Positions 31,657-42,757 of a stretch of DNA of 64,000 nt are shown piece after piece. Position 1 is the first letter of the stretch, and each line of letters starts with the position of its first letter. A model generated the notes under the pieces. The model worked only from the letters and a program-made list of their open reading frames with translations. It was not told the DNA's origin and did not search any database. The position numbers were made by a program, and so were the translations under genes. This stretch comes from Tetradesmus obliquus (lineage: Eukaryota > Chlorophyta > Chlorophyceae > Sphaeropleales > Scenedesmaceae): contig CP126200.1 in NCBI GenBank assembly GCA_030272155.1, forward strand, positions 3,348,001-3,412,000. Reading direction: 5' to 3'.

Positions 31657-34600
31657 ATGGAGCTAGAGATGAACCCATTCAGCCTGGCCTTCAGGTCACC
31701 ACAAGTGGAGGGCGAATTCCTGCAGGTGATTGCTAAATGAGCAGCAACTGTGCATCACCAACATGCGTCAGCCAGTTTGCAGTTGGCGCAAGCAGCTGGT
31801 GTGAAGGCAGCAGGGCATCACAGCAGCGTGCGCAGCATTCGCGTTGCATGGTCACGCATGCGCCATTAATTTCACACTGGTTTGGAATTTAGAGGTTGTG
31901 CAGACCTTGGTGCTGCACCTGATGTGTATGAGTGCATCGTGCTGAGGGCAGCACGGCGCATGCATGGCATGGGCCTTGATAGCCACATGCAAACGGCGCT
32001 AAACAGTTGCTTCTTGCGCACACCAGGGCGTCAACTTGCGGCGTCGCTGCAAACCGTCTGCGTGAGCAGCCTGCCAAACTTTTGTTCCATTGTGCTGCTG
32101 CTTCTGCCACTGCCGCTGCTGCTGGTGCCTGCAGGAAGTGGCGAACAGGCGCTGGCCGGTGCTGATGTGGGTGTTTGCCTTTGACGTGTTCTGCTTCATG
32201 TTCCGCTTCATTGCGAAGCTCACCGTGGCAGGAGACCAAGGTGCGTAGCAGGCAGGCCAGGAAACAGCAGAGTTGCAGCAGCAGCAACAGTAGCAGCAGC
32301 ACCAGCAGCAGCAGCAGCAGCAGCGTCTAGCTCTGCGTCGCGTGCTAGTTCAACTGCTGCTGGACTTACAGCAGCGACGGCAGCATGGCGATGTGTGGTG
32401 CTCCTTTAAGTGCACAGCAGCAGGGCGCTATGCTGTGCTTTTAGTGCCGGTTGTTGCAACACACTTGAAAGTGGAAGGTGAAACAGTGTGATGGCTATGG
32501 CAAGTTCACAGCTGCATACATGTGTTGGTCTGCATTGCACCCGCTGCGTACACCCTGGCTGATGCCGTAGCAGCAGATACAGGTGCAGGCTTGGTGATTC
32601 CAGCAGCTGCACCTTCCAACCATATATTTGACAAGCTCTACACATTTGTTACATTGTTGGCTGTGCATTTTGCGCTGCAGCGGCTCTTGCGGGAGGCAGC
32701 AGCGGGCGCCCTTTTGAGGTGGTGCAGGAGATGGGCCACCAGCTGGCCAACATGGCCATGCTGTATGTGCTGATCGGCCTGCTCAACAAGCGCGCACGCA
32801 CGGCAGGCAACAACGCAGCGCGGCAGGTGCGGAGAAAGGGCTTGGGGCAAGCGGTGCAGCGCTGCGGGCGGAGTAGGCAGCAGGAAGATGAGAAGTAACA
32901 GTGTGCGGCGCAGCAGCGGCAGTTTGCTGGTGGTTGGTGGTGTGGATAGCGTGCTGGGTGTCTGCATTGGGACGTGTGAAATGGGCCACCAGCTGGCCAA
33001 CATGGCCATGCTGTACGTGCTGATCGGCCTGCTCAACAAGCGCGCCAGGACGGCAGGCAACAACGCAGCGCGGCAGGTGCGGGGACAAGCCCGGGGCAGC
33101 AGGGGCGCTGTGCGCGAAAGATGCGGCAGCAGAGCTGGCGGCAGCAGCAGTGGCAGCAGCAGAGGCAGGTAGCTGGCGGCAGGTGGCGGTGAATGGGCTG
33201 CTGGGTGACTGCAGTTGCTGGGGACGTGCTGAGCTCTCTGCATTATTTCAAGTGCAAGTGCAGGGATGTTGGCGGCAACAGCGTGCAGCAGCTGCAGTGC
33301 TATGTCCATCTGCATGGGCCTGGCCATTGAAGATTGTTGTTCTCTGCTGCCGCCGCCGCTGCTGCTGCTCCTCCTGCTGCTGCTGTGCTGCAGGAGGAGG
33401 TGTTGCTGTCCATCTGCATGGGCCTGGCCATCTGCAACCTGCTGGCCAGCCTGCGCACAGACAACGCGCAGGACTACGTGTACGTCTCGTACTTCCTCAT
33501 CTGTGAGTGGACGCTGACGCCAGCTGTGCAGCTCGCTGGGGTAGTAGCAGTAGCAGCCGCAGCAGGGGCACCAGGGACATTCAATTGCAGCAAAGGCAGC
33601 ACGCGCAGCAAATGCAGCAGCATCAATCGCAGCAACAACAGCAGCAGTGGCCCCTTATATGCAAAATCTGCTGTAGGCGCCAGCACCCTGTTCAAGATCT
33701 GCTGTGGGTTTGAGAAACGGCAGCATTCATTCATACTATAACCTGTTTCGTATTTCTGCCGCGCCGCAGGCACCAGCACCTTCCTCAACATCCGCTGGTG
33801 GGTGGGCACGGGGCTGCTGGCCACTGGGTTGCATACACACCACAACACAGTTTCAAATCCACTAACTTTAAAAACATATCATACTTACAAACCTGCCGCA
33901 GGCACCAGCACCTTCCTCAAGATCCGCTGGTGGGTGGGCACGGGGCTGCTGGCCACGCCCATGGTGGCGGTGCAGTGCTGGTACGCGAGCCCGGCGCCCT
34001 CAGCGCTGCTGCCGCCTGATGCGCTGGTGCACATCTTTGTGGCGTGGGCGGTGGGCGGGCTCATGGCATACCTGTCAGACTGGTACCGCAGGTGGGCCTT
34101 GTGTAGGGAGGAAAACACTCGTGTGTTTGGTTTTGACGGAGATGTGGTGTGCTTGGTGGTTTGCGTGATGCTTGGATGCATCGTGCCTCGTATGTGTTGC
34201 GTGCGTGCTCTTGGGGTTGCTGTTGCTGCAGTGCCATGCAGTGAGTGGTGGGCTCATGGCGTATCTAGTTGGACTGGTACCCCCTCTAGCACATCTCATC
34301 TCACGTGCGCGCATATCCTCCACTCCGCGCCCGCAGGCAGATGTATGAGAATGCGCGCCTGTGTCTGGCTATGTCACTCTGTTTCCTGTTTGTGACAGCA
34401 TACCCCTAGTGTCCTCGTATCTTACGCCTTCTTTCAACGCGCACACATCCTTCGCACCGCGCCCGCAGGCAGATGTATGCGAATGCGCGCCTGGCGTGTG
34501 CCGCTCACGAGAAGGAGATGATGGAGGCGACAGCACGCATCCAGGTGAGCCGCATGAGCGGCAACCAAACTTCAACTGAACCTTCCTTTCTGAACTGTTC

Positions 34601-36463
34601 ATATGCCGAAATCCACCCAGCCAAGCAATGAAAGCGCTTGGAAATGCACTGATGAAGGGCAAGATCAGCGCGATTCAGTTGCCTGACAACGATCGGCACG
34701 CCAGCCAGCAAAGCAGTAAGCAGTAAGCGTTGAGATGTGCAGCGCCGCAGCAGGCGCCAGTCCATCACGCTCACCAACATACTTCTGTTTGCAAATGTTT
34801 CTGGTTGCACACTGCAGGCGCAGCGGGAGCTGGCGGCAGCGCAGGCGCAGGCGGCGCAGCGCGCGCTGACCGTGGCACGGGAGAAGGCGGCGCACGAGGT
34901 GCGGCGCGGCGGTGTTAATCACAGGCCGGTTCACGGCTGGCTAAAGGCGTTACGGGTTGTATCAAGCGTTGTCAGGGGTTGTCTCAGGCTTCAGGGGTTG
35001 TCTCAGGCGTGTTTGTGCAGCTGGCGCGCTTGCCGCAAGGCACAGACGTTGCCGGGCGCCCGTGCAGTCCATGGCCAGTGGCCTGTGCAGCTCTGTCTGG
35101 CCGGGACTGTGCCCAAACGCAGACCTGAGGCGGTGCGTCATTCATCACCTGGGTGTTGCTGCGCCTGCAGGCCAAGAGCGAGTTCATGAGCCTGTTGTGC
35201 CGCTGACACTCTACCAAGCGCTGACATTCTGCTGCTTCTTGCCTCGCTGCGCTTCTGCTGCGTGTGCCTGCAGGCCAAGAGTGAGTTCATGAGCCTGATG
35301 TGCCACGAGGTGCGCACCCCGCTCAACGGCTGCCTGGCCAGCGCTGAGATGCTGCTGGAGACACCCCTCAAGGTGCGGTGTCAAGGCGTGCGTGCATGGG
35401 TTCACCCTGTTGTGGCTCATATCATCTCATCTCAGCTGGTGCTTGGACCCACATGCAATCTTCCTTTTTCACATGCTTGCTTGTGTATCTGCTGTCATTG
35501 CTTGCCGCTGCCATTACAAAATTTGCCGATCAGTTGCTAGGGTGTTGTTGTTTGCTTGGTTAGCTAGGGTTGAAGTATGTTTGAAATGGTGGCAGGACAG
35601 CCAACCACAGCACAATAAAGGAAGCTTTGTAGTCAGCTTACACCTGACCTGGTTATGCTGTGCTGCTGCGCTGTGCTGCTGCCTCTGTCGTCTGCTGCCG
35701 CAGGAGGAGCAGCGTGAGCTGGCCAACACCATCCGCGTGTCAGGCTCCATCCTGCTGTCAACAGTCAGCAACTTCCTGGACTTTTTCAAGTGAGCCTGAC
35801 GCAGCTACGGGTGTAACATGTTATGAAACGTCATATCATATGTCAGTTGTGTAGCAGCAGCATGCTTGGTAGTTTGGGCTGGCGCATTACCAAGACACCA
35901 CACTCATGTATGCCTGCTCAAGCTAAGAATGGCGGCTGTACCTGGCTTGCGTGGCGCATAGGCAACACAGATCTGCATGCAACCTCCTTACCCTGCATTT
36001 TAACTTCGGACGCGCTTGTTGTGCCCGCTCTGCCTGCAGGCTGGAGGCGGGCAAGCGGCTGGACATTGTGCGCAGCGAGGTGGTGCCGGCGCACCTGGTG
36101 GGCGACGTGCACTGCATCATTGAGGCCATGATCGGCAAGGGTGGGCCTGTGGCACTGCAGCCCCCACAGCTGGCGGGTGTGCCTGAGGTGAGGGGGCCTA
36201 CAATGGTGTTGCTGCTGCTGCTGCTGCTGCTGAGGGCTGCGATGGCAGCTTGATTGGACAGCGATTGCATGAGATAGAAGACGGGATGGGAGCAGAGTGC
36301 AGGGTGGGATGTAAGTTGTAAAGCAGCAGCTGCAGCTGGGGTAAGGGTGGCCACAGCGGCTGCGTGCAGAGATGTGCACTGCATCATTGAGGCCATGATC
36401 GGCAAGGGTGGGCCCGTGGCGCTGCAGCCGCCACAGCTGGCGGGCGTGCCCGAGGTGGGTGGG

Positions 36464-36512
<49 letters not shown>

Positions 36513-37855
36513 GTATGTGTCAGCAGCTGTGTTGGGTTGCACAGCGCGTGTTTGCGGATGATTTTGGAGCTTGCTTTGCAGCTGCAGCGTAACACATGTG
36601 TTCTTGTCCTGATCACTGCACTCCTGCTGTTGTGCTGCATCCTGTGGCACCCTGCTCAACCTGTACAGCGCCCCGTTGCTGCCGCCGCCGCCGCCGTCGC
36701 CGCTGCTGCTGCTGCAGTACGTCTTCTGCGACCCGGACCGCCTGCGCGGCATCCTGCTCAACCTGTACACCAACGCAGCCAAGTTCACCAAGCGCGGCCA
36801 CATCGTGCTGCGCGCGCGCTGCGTGGCGCGGGACTACACGCCGCCTGCGCCAGCCGGCTATAGTGCCATCATGTTACAGCCCAGCTACCACCCCAGCAGC
36901 AGCAGCCACAGGTGAGGCTTGAACAGCAGAAAGACCCTCTGCATGTTGGCTGGTGTACATCTGCATTCCGATGTGTATGTGTAGCAGTGTGTCGGGGGTC
37001 ACGTGCTTTGAAACTGATGTGTGTTGCTGCAGCACGGTGCAACCGCTGGAGTTTTGTGTAGCTGTTTGGTTTGTGCATTTGGCTGCTGATCATGTTATGA
37101 GTGGCGCTGACAGCTGGTCGGCTACAGTGCCATCATGCTGCAGCCCAGTTGGCAGCCCAGCAGCAGCAGCCACAGGTGAGAGCTGGTCAAGGATTGATCA
37201 AGCCAAGCAAGTTGACGCAGGCTGCAAGGTAAGATAAGGTTTCCCGCGAAGCAGGGATCTTGAGACAGCGAGGCAGCTTTGTCAAGACGGCTGGTGTACG
37301 TGTGCATTCCAATGTGTGGGTGTAGCAGTGTGCTGGTCTGCCAGAAATGCTGCTGCACTGCGTTGTGTTGCTGAACACCCCGCCTGCGCCGGCCGGCTAT
37401 AGCGCCATCATGCTGCAGCCCAGTTAGCACCCCAGCAGCAGCAGCCACAGGTGGGTGTCTTCTAGTTGAGCTGCGGCTCAAATCAGCGATTGTATGTCTT
37501 GTTGTGATTGGCGCGCCAACTGTCATGCTAGTGGGCGGACTTGATGGTGCTAGCAACTCAATGGCAGCAGTACAACAGCAGCAGTAGCTGTCATGGCTGT
37601 GGCCGCACGATGCCCATTGGAGCGCATGCATTCCTACTACGACTGGAAGCAGCAGCCCATGGCGCTGCCTGCTGCTGTCTGCTGTTGTTTCTGCAGGAGC
37701 ATGGACATGTCCAGCTGTGTGGTGCTGACGCCGCCTGCTGCTGATCAGCCGCAAGGCAGCATGAGCCGCGCGGAAGTGCTGCAGACAGCGGCAGCGCCCG
37801 TCGCAGCTGCTCCTGCTGCTGCAGATGACTCAGACAGCAGCAACCTGGAGCCACC

Positions 37856-37905
<50 letters not shown>

Positions 37906-37927
37906 TTGAAGGTGCGGACAAGGACAG

Positions 37928-37966
<39 letters not shown>

Positions 37967-39313
37967 GTTCTGGCAGCAAGCGTCGCAGTGGGCCCTCAAC
38001 CTGCTGCCTGGTGAGCTTGCAGGCAGTCAGCTGCCTTCTGCTGCCGCTGCTGCTGCTGCTGCCGCTGCTGCAGCAGCAGCGTGCAAACACGATGGGCTGA
38101 GCGGCTCTGCAAAAGCAGCTCAGTTTGATGTGCATGCAATGAGCGGCCTGAAAGACGGCCTGCAGGATCCCCCTGCTGCTGCTGCTGCTGCTGCAGATCC
38201 CGCAGCCGCAAAACCACCACCAGCAGCAGCAGCAGCGGCAGCAGTGCTGGCTGGCGCGAGTCAGAGCAGCCTAAGCGGCAGCGGCGGCAGGCGCAACAGC
38301 ATGAGTGGCAGCGGCAGCGATGTGTCTTGCTGGCTGCTGTTTGAAGTGGAAGACACAGGGGTGGGCATCACCCGGGATGGCCTGGCCACGCTGTTCAGGG
38401 AGTATGTGCAGGGCACAGAAGATGAGATGTGCAAGCCACGCACCAGAGGCGGCACCGGCCTGGGGCTGAGCATCTGCAGCAAGCAGGTGAGGCATAGTGT
38501 TATACGTTAAAGACGCTGGATTTGATGAGTGGATGTGATGCACTGCATGCGTGGGAGTGTCCTGGGGCTGAGCATCTGCAGCAAGCAGGCGAGGCGCTGC
38601 ATCTTTGGCACTGCATCTAAGGTGCTGGTTGTGGGGCACTGCATTAGTGGCACTGGCCTGGGGCTGAGCATCATCTGCAGCAAGCAGGTGAGGCGCTGCA
38701 TTCAAGGTTGTGGCTGGTGCAGGCGCCGCACCAGGCATTGCGCTTCATCTCAATGAAGCCCCTGCGCATGTGTCGGGCAGCGCCAGAAGGCAGCTACGCA
38801 CTTGTCTCCCACGCCACCACCTGCTCCTGATGTTGCTGCTGGCGTGTTTGCAATGCACCTTTGCTTTTCTGCTCTTGCGCAGGTGGGTGTGCTGGGTGGC
38901 GTGATTGGGGCCCACTCCTGCAGGGGCCATGGCTCCACCTTCTGGTTCAAGATCCCCACCTACATGCGCCCCTCCAGGAGCAACAGCAGCAGCCTGGGCA
39001 AGCAGCAGCAGCAGGAGCAGGTGCAGCAGCACCCGCGGCAGTCACTGGAGCGGCGGCGGAGAAGTGTCTCAGCAGATGCACCGCGGTCGTCAGGGCAGCA
39101 GCAGCAGCAGCAGGAGTCTGACTTGGCACGAAGCAGCAGCAGCAACTCGAATACAGGCACCTACACTGTGATACACAGCGGGCTGTACCACCCTAGCCAA
39201 CCCCTGCCCAAAAGGTCAGACGAAGCAGCAGCAGGCAAGCAGCAGCAGCAGCAGCAGTCGGCATCATTGCCAGAAGGTTCTGTAGCAACAGCCGGCGGCA
39301 GCAGCAGCAGTGT

Positions 39314-39344
<31 letters not shown>

Positions 39345-39458
39345 CCAGCTGCTCATGGCGACACCAGCAGTAGCAGTAGTAGTCAGCAAGCTGCAGCATC
39401 AGCCGATGCATGTGCAGATGGCAGCAAGCCAAGCTCTGGCATGTCAGCTGACTCTGCT

Positions 39459-39491
<33 letters not shown>

Positions 39492-40565
39492 CCGTCTGCC
39501 CTCAAGCCACCCCAGCCACGCGGCGCTGCGTCAACTGCAGCTGCCGCCGCTGCCAGTGCATCAGCTGCAGCAGCCTCATCTGCTGCTGCTGCTGCTGCTG
39601 CTGCGCCTGCTGCGGGCGGCAGCAGTGTTGCGGGTGGTGCAGCTGCTGTGCCTGTGCGTGCGCGGCAGTCGCTGAGCCTTGACGGGCGGGCGCCTCCTGC
39701 GCTGGACACTGCGCGGCTGGTGGGCAGGCGGGTGCTGCTGGCTGAGGACAACCTCATCAACCAGGTGCGGGCGCAGCACCTTACTCACCTCACTTATGCC
39801 GTATGTATGTGGTTTCGTAGGCACTTGTAGCCAGGTGTGCTGAGGCTAACGTCACCAATTAGGTGCGGCTTCCTCAAATGCATTCACAGTTTCCGCCGTA
39901 TGTTTGTACCCTCGCTGCACTGCCAGTGCAGCCGCACACACCTCACCTTCGGCAGACACCTCCGGCAACGCTGCGTCTTGCTCCTCGCCTGCAGACCGTG
40001 GCGCGCAAGATGCTGAGCAGCCTGGGCATAACAATAAACACATTGTATCTATTTGCACATAATAACAATTAACTAACCTTTGGTGTTCGACTTGGTCACT
40101 GTCCTGCCTGCAGACCGTGGCGCGCAAGATGCTGAGCAGCCTGGGCATGCACGTGGAGGTGGCAGTCAACGGCCTGGAGGCACTGCACGCGGTGCAGCGC
40201 ACAGCGGCACAACAGCAGCAGCAGCAGCTAACCCCTGCCACCAGCAGCAGCAGCAGCACGGACGACAACACCAGCAACAACAAGCCCGACAGCAGCGGTG
40301 CAGCAGCTAGCACTCCTGCGGAGCAGCCGTTTTCCATTGTGCTGATGGACATGGCAATGCCGGTTATGGGTGGTGTGGAGTCCACGCAGCAGATCCGATC
40401 TCAAGGCTTCAACTTGCCGATTGTGGCCATGACGGCCAATGCGAGTGACAAAGACAGGGACGAGTGTGCGGCAGCAGGCATGAACGGCTTCCTGAGTAAG
40501 CCGGTGCTGAGGGACCAGCTGGCCCGGGCGCTGCTGGCGGCGCTGGAGGACTATGATGGGACGAC

Positions 40566-40599
<34 letters not shown>

Positions 40600-40611
40600 A
40601 GTGAGCAGTAG
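31657..40611 (+). CDS. Membrane-bound hybrid histidine kinase with receiver domain
   Basis: A sensor kinase for His-Asp phosphorelay. Fourteen exons sum to 1157 aa: 31657-31725, 32135-32240, 32681-32826, 33394-33502, 33902-34091, 34469-34544, 34818-34898, 35274-35372, 35704-35789, 36040-36187, 36718-36911, 37697-38486, 38883-39764 and 40114-40611. The N-terminal ~215 residues hold about six membrane segments (e.g. VLMWVFAFDVFCFMFRFI, HIFVAWAVGGLMAYLSDW), then a charged Ala/Gln coiled coil. The H-box is FMSLMCHEVRTPLNGCLA (H270). The ATPase shows RLRGILLNLYTNAAKFTKRG (N), LLFEVEDTGVGITRDG (G1), LFREYV (F) and RGGTGLGLSICSKQV (G2). The receiver has VLLAEDNLINQ, IVLMDMAMPVMGG (D1071), VAMTANASD and GFLSKPV. 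Long polyGln/Ala/Ser linkers interrupt the ATPase, the ATPase-receiver link and the receiver itself. No ligand domain is recognised, so the signal is unknown. Confidence 0.92.
32983..33076 (+). repeat. 94-bp copy of the 3' part of kinase exon 3 with donor
   Basis: ATGGGCCACCAGCTGGCCAA... to GCGCGGCAG|GTGCGG repeats the end of the exon at 32733-32826 with only about four differences. The acceptor side has no AG, so it is a donor-side copy. Confidence 0.95.
33300..33329 (+). repeat. Short copy of the start of kinase exon 4
   Basis: TGTCCATCTGCATGGGCCTG (then GCCAT) near 33303 matches 33408-33432 in exon 4. It lies upstream of the intact exon. Confidence 0.8.
33770..33830 (+). repeat. Copy of acceptor and start of kinase exon 5
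   Basis: GCCGCAG|GCACCAGCACC through GGGCTGCTGGCCAC is present at 33764-33824 and again as the real exon start at 33902, with one difference in the exon part (AACATC against AAGATC). The first copy then diverges. Confidence 0.95.
34230..34365 (+). repeat. Decayed copy of the kinase exon 5 end - intron - exon 6 start
   Basis: TGGGCTCATGGCGTATCTAG and GACTGGTAC (34250-34279) echo exon 5 (GGGCTCATGGCATACCTGTC, GACTGGTACCGCAG). The stretch CGCGCCCGCAGGCAGATGTA at 34327-34346 and AATGCGCGCCTG echo the acceptor and start of exon 6 (34459 onward). This copy spans parts of two exons and the intron between them. Confidence 0.85.
35164..35207 (+). repeat. Decoy copy of the kinase H-box exon start
   Basis: CCTGCAG|GCCAAGAGCGAGT TCATGAGCCTG repeats the real exon 8 start at 35274 but then reads TTGTGCCGCTGA, replacing the catalytic His codon with Arg and stopping. 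If used it would yield a kinase without histidine. Confidence 0.93.
36370..36460 (+). repeat. ~85-bp copy of the 3' part of kinase exon 10 with donor
   Basis: GATGTGCACTGCATCATTGA through GTGCCCGAG|GTGGGT repeats 36104-36187 (ending CCTGAG|GTGAGG) with a handful of third-position-type differences. It is followed by a long CTG run. Confidence 0.94.
36629..36672 (+). repeat. Short copy from kinase exon 11 in the upstream intron
   Basis: GCATCCTGTGGCACCCTGCT then CAACCTGTACAGC resembles exon 11 GGCATCCTGCTCAACCTGTA CACC. It is only partial and therefore weaker than the other copies. Confidence 0.55.
37117..37451 (+). repeat. Two copies of the 3' end of kinase exon 11, each with an intact donor
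   Basis: The exon end GGCTATAGTGCCATCATGTT ... AGCAGCCACAG|GTGAGG (to 36911) recurs at 37119-37173 (CACAG|GTGAGA) and 37385-37451 (CACAG|GTGGGT). The first copy is open; the second contains CCCAGTTAGCACC, an in-frame stop. All three ends have usable donors. Confidence 0.95.
38560..38690 (+). repeat. Two copies of the kinase G2-box exon end
   Basis: CTGGGGCTGAGCATCTGCAG CAAGCAG ends exon 12 at 38486 before GTGAGG. It recurs at 38563-38589 (before GCGAGG) and at ~38648-38688 with a three-base ATC insertion (before GTGAGG). Confidence 0.95.
39989..40030 (+). repeat. Copy of acceptor and start of kinase exon 14
   Basis: CTGCAG|ACCGTGGCGCGCAA GATGCTGAGCAGCCTGGGCAT occurs at 39989-40030 and identically at the real exon start (40114). 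The upstream copy then runs into AATAAACACATTG. Confidence 0.95.
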
Positions 40612-40830
40612 TACTGGCGGTGCTGCGGGACCAGCTGCGGTGCTGCAGAACCAGCTGGCGCGGGCGCTGCTGGTGATAATGCAGGACTATGACAACCTGC
40701 AGCAGCAGCAGCAGCAGCAGGGCGAGCAGTACTCGCGGTCCTTGCAGCTGCTGGCGGCGTTGGAAGACTATGATGGCCTGCAGCAGCAGCAGCAGCAGCA
40801 AAGTGGGCAGTGGTACTGGTGACGCTGCAG
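40612..40830 (+). repeat. Copies of the kinase C-terminal exon end beyond the stop codon
   Basis: After the TAG at 40609-40611, the words GGACCAGCTG, CAGCTGGCGCGGGCGCTGCT, GACTATGA and CTGGCGGCGTTGGAAGACTA TGATGG plus CAG runs and CAAAGTGGGCAG repeat the end of the coding region two more times. The same duplication habit therefore reaches the 3' UTR. Confidence 0.88.
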
Positions 40831-42757
40831 GGCTGCGATGGTCTGCAGCGGTACGAGAACAGCTGCAATCCGAGTCGAGGGCCTGCCATAGCTGGCATGC
40901 TGCAGTTGTAGGGTGGCGTTATGCACGCAGCGCAATGAGCATGCTGCGCACTGCGTCATGATCTGCACCAGCAGCAAGTCCATGTGCATCTGACGCAAGC
41001 CTGGAATCGATGGTTTGCAAACGTGGCTGCCTATGAGACCACCAATCGTGTGTCGTGTAGCGTGCAGCGCAAGCTGGCATGCATGTTTGGCGGTACTGAC
41101 AGTGCGCAGCTGCTGTACTGCTTGCAGTGCGCAACAGCTGTGCTGCTTGCAGTGCGCAGGCCCCATGCTTCTCGTGCGCTGTGCATTGCTGGCTTGACAC
41201 TGCACATCAGAGCGTGTAGCTGTGTCTAGACGTGGGCGTTTGCTGGCATCAGAGCAGCCTCACAAGCAGTTGGCATAGCACCGCCATCAGCCTGCAGGTG
41301 CTCTGCTTGTCTGTCATCTGGACATGCACGCATGCATGGTGCAGGTGGTTTGTGTGGCGCGTCCATACAGCAGCTGGCCCATTTGAAATGCCACCTCACA
41401 CACTTGCTGCCAGGTAGCTTATGGTCAGCATGGTGAATGAGTGCAGAAACTAGATCATGGTCAGTCACAACAAAAACAGGTGTACTGGGGACAGTGCACC
41501 CTGCTTTCGCCTGTTTGTCAGTCGGGTGTAGAAATTCTGTCACTTTGAATTGCAGTTGTGACGGTCTTGAGAGGACCGCACACCTACCATTGCCGTTTTG
41601 CATGACCTGATTGTCGGAGTGGTGCAGTTGTCCCTTGAATGTTGGGTACTTGCCACTTTAAGTGTGCGGTGTGATGGATGGTGACTGGGCTGAGATGCAA
41701 GCCAGGGTCACCCCAAACCGGGTATCATCACGTGTGCTGTAGCGCAATGCCAACTAGCCTTGCATGCGGAGGTTAGACCTAAGCAGATCTGCAAGAGATC
41801 TGCTAGATCTGCTAGAGATCTAGTAGATCCCAGCTGCTGATGTGTGATCGTGCACTCTGGCGCAGCTACATGACTGCATTGCGTCTTTCTGGCAGCACCT
41901 GTCACGGAGGAGCTTGCACAGCTGCTGCGGACTTGGCAGTGTATATTGCATGGTGCCACGATTTGTGTGTTACACGGGGGCACAGTGCCAATGCATAGCT
42001 TCAAGATGATGATCATGATGGTGTTGTTGATGCAATTGGTATTGGATACCCTGCCTGTAAGCATGCTGTCAGGCACGCCTGCCAGCCGGCATGTTGCTGC
42101 ATAGCTTTCAGCAATGGCTACGGCGCACAGGTTGTTGACTGGCAGCAGTGGGTGCGCATGCTGGGCGGTATCATCTGCTCATGTGGCGGCAGCTGCCGCG
42201 GCTGTAACGGCTGGCAATTGCAACGACATCACATACACCGACATCTCTCACCGTCCAGACATTTGGCGTCGACGTTACGTAAACAATTCAAGTAAAATGC
42301 AGCGAATGGTGCTTGTCGAAGGGGAGGCAACCTAGGTTACCTGGCCTGCTACGCCGGCACACATTGCGGCACTGCTGAGTTTGCAGGATGCACTGTCCTT
42401 GCAATATCATGAGTTGCAGTACTTACATCGCAGTGAAGCATAACGCAACACAAGGCGTTCTCACATGGCAAGGGCTGCAGGTGCAGTGCCAAGCTCGTGC
42501 CTAAACTCCGTGATCTGACGTGCGTATACCATAGGTACAGGCCGGCCCACATCTCAAACGCAAGCTCATGCATTGTGATAATGCAAGTGATGCTGAAGAA
42601 TGTGATGATGACAATGTTGAAAACCCATGCAACAACCCTCCCACCACCCACAAATCAATGGCAGCACCCGTGAGCAGCGGCACACACTGCCCCAATCAAA
42701 TCAAACTGCACAATCACACACCACAAGAGGGTTTGCATTGTGCTGCTCGTTTGCTGC
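40831..42757. other. Intergenic stretch between convergent genes
   Basis: No gene supported. It is presumably the 3' flanks of the kinase (+) and the first FAS1 gene (-). TTACA at 42423-42427 (TGTAA on the minus strand) could be the FAS1 poly(A) signal. Between 41791 and 41830 AGATCTGC/AGATCTGCTAG words form a small cluster of palindromes. Confidence 0.5.

Noticed and set aside
41780-41830. AGATCT-rich cluster as a mobile element end
   Set aside because: Short, no flanking duplication or inverted termini seen.
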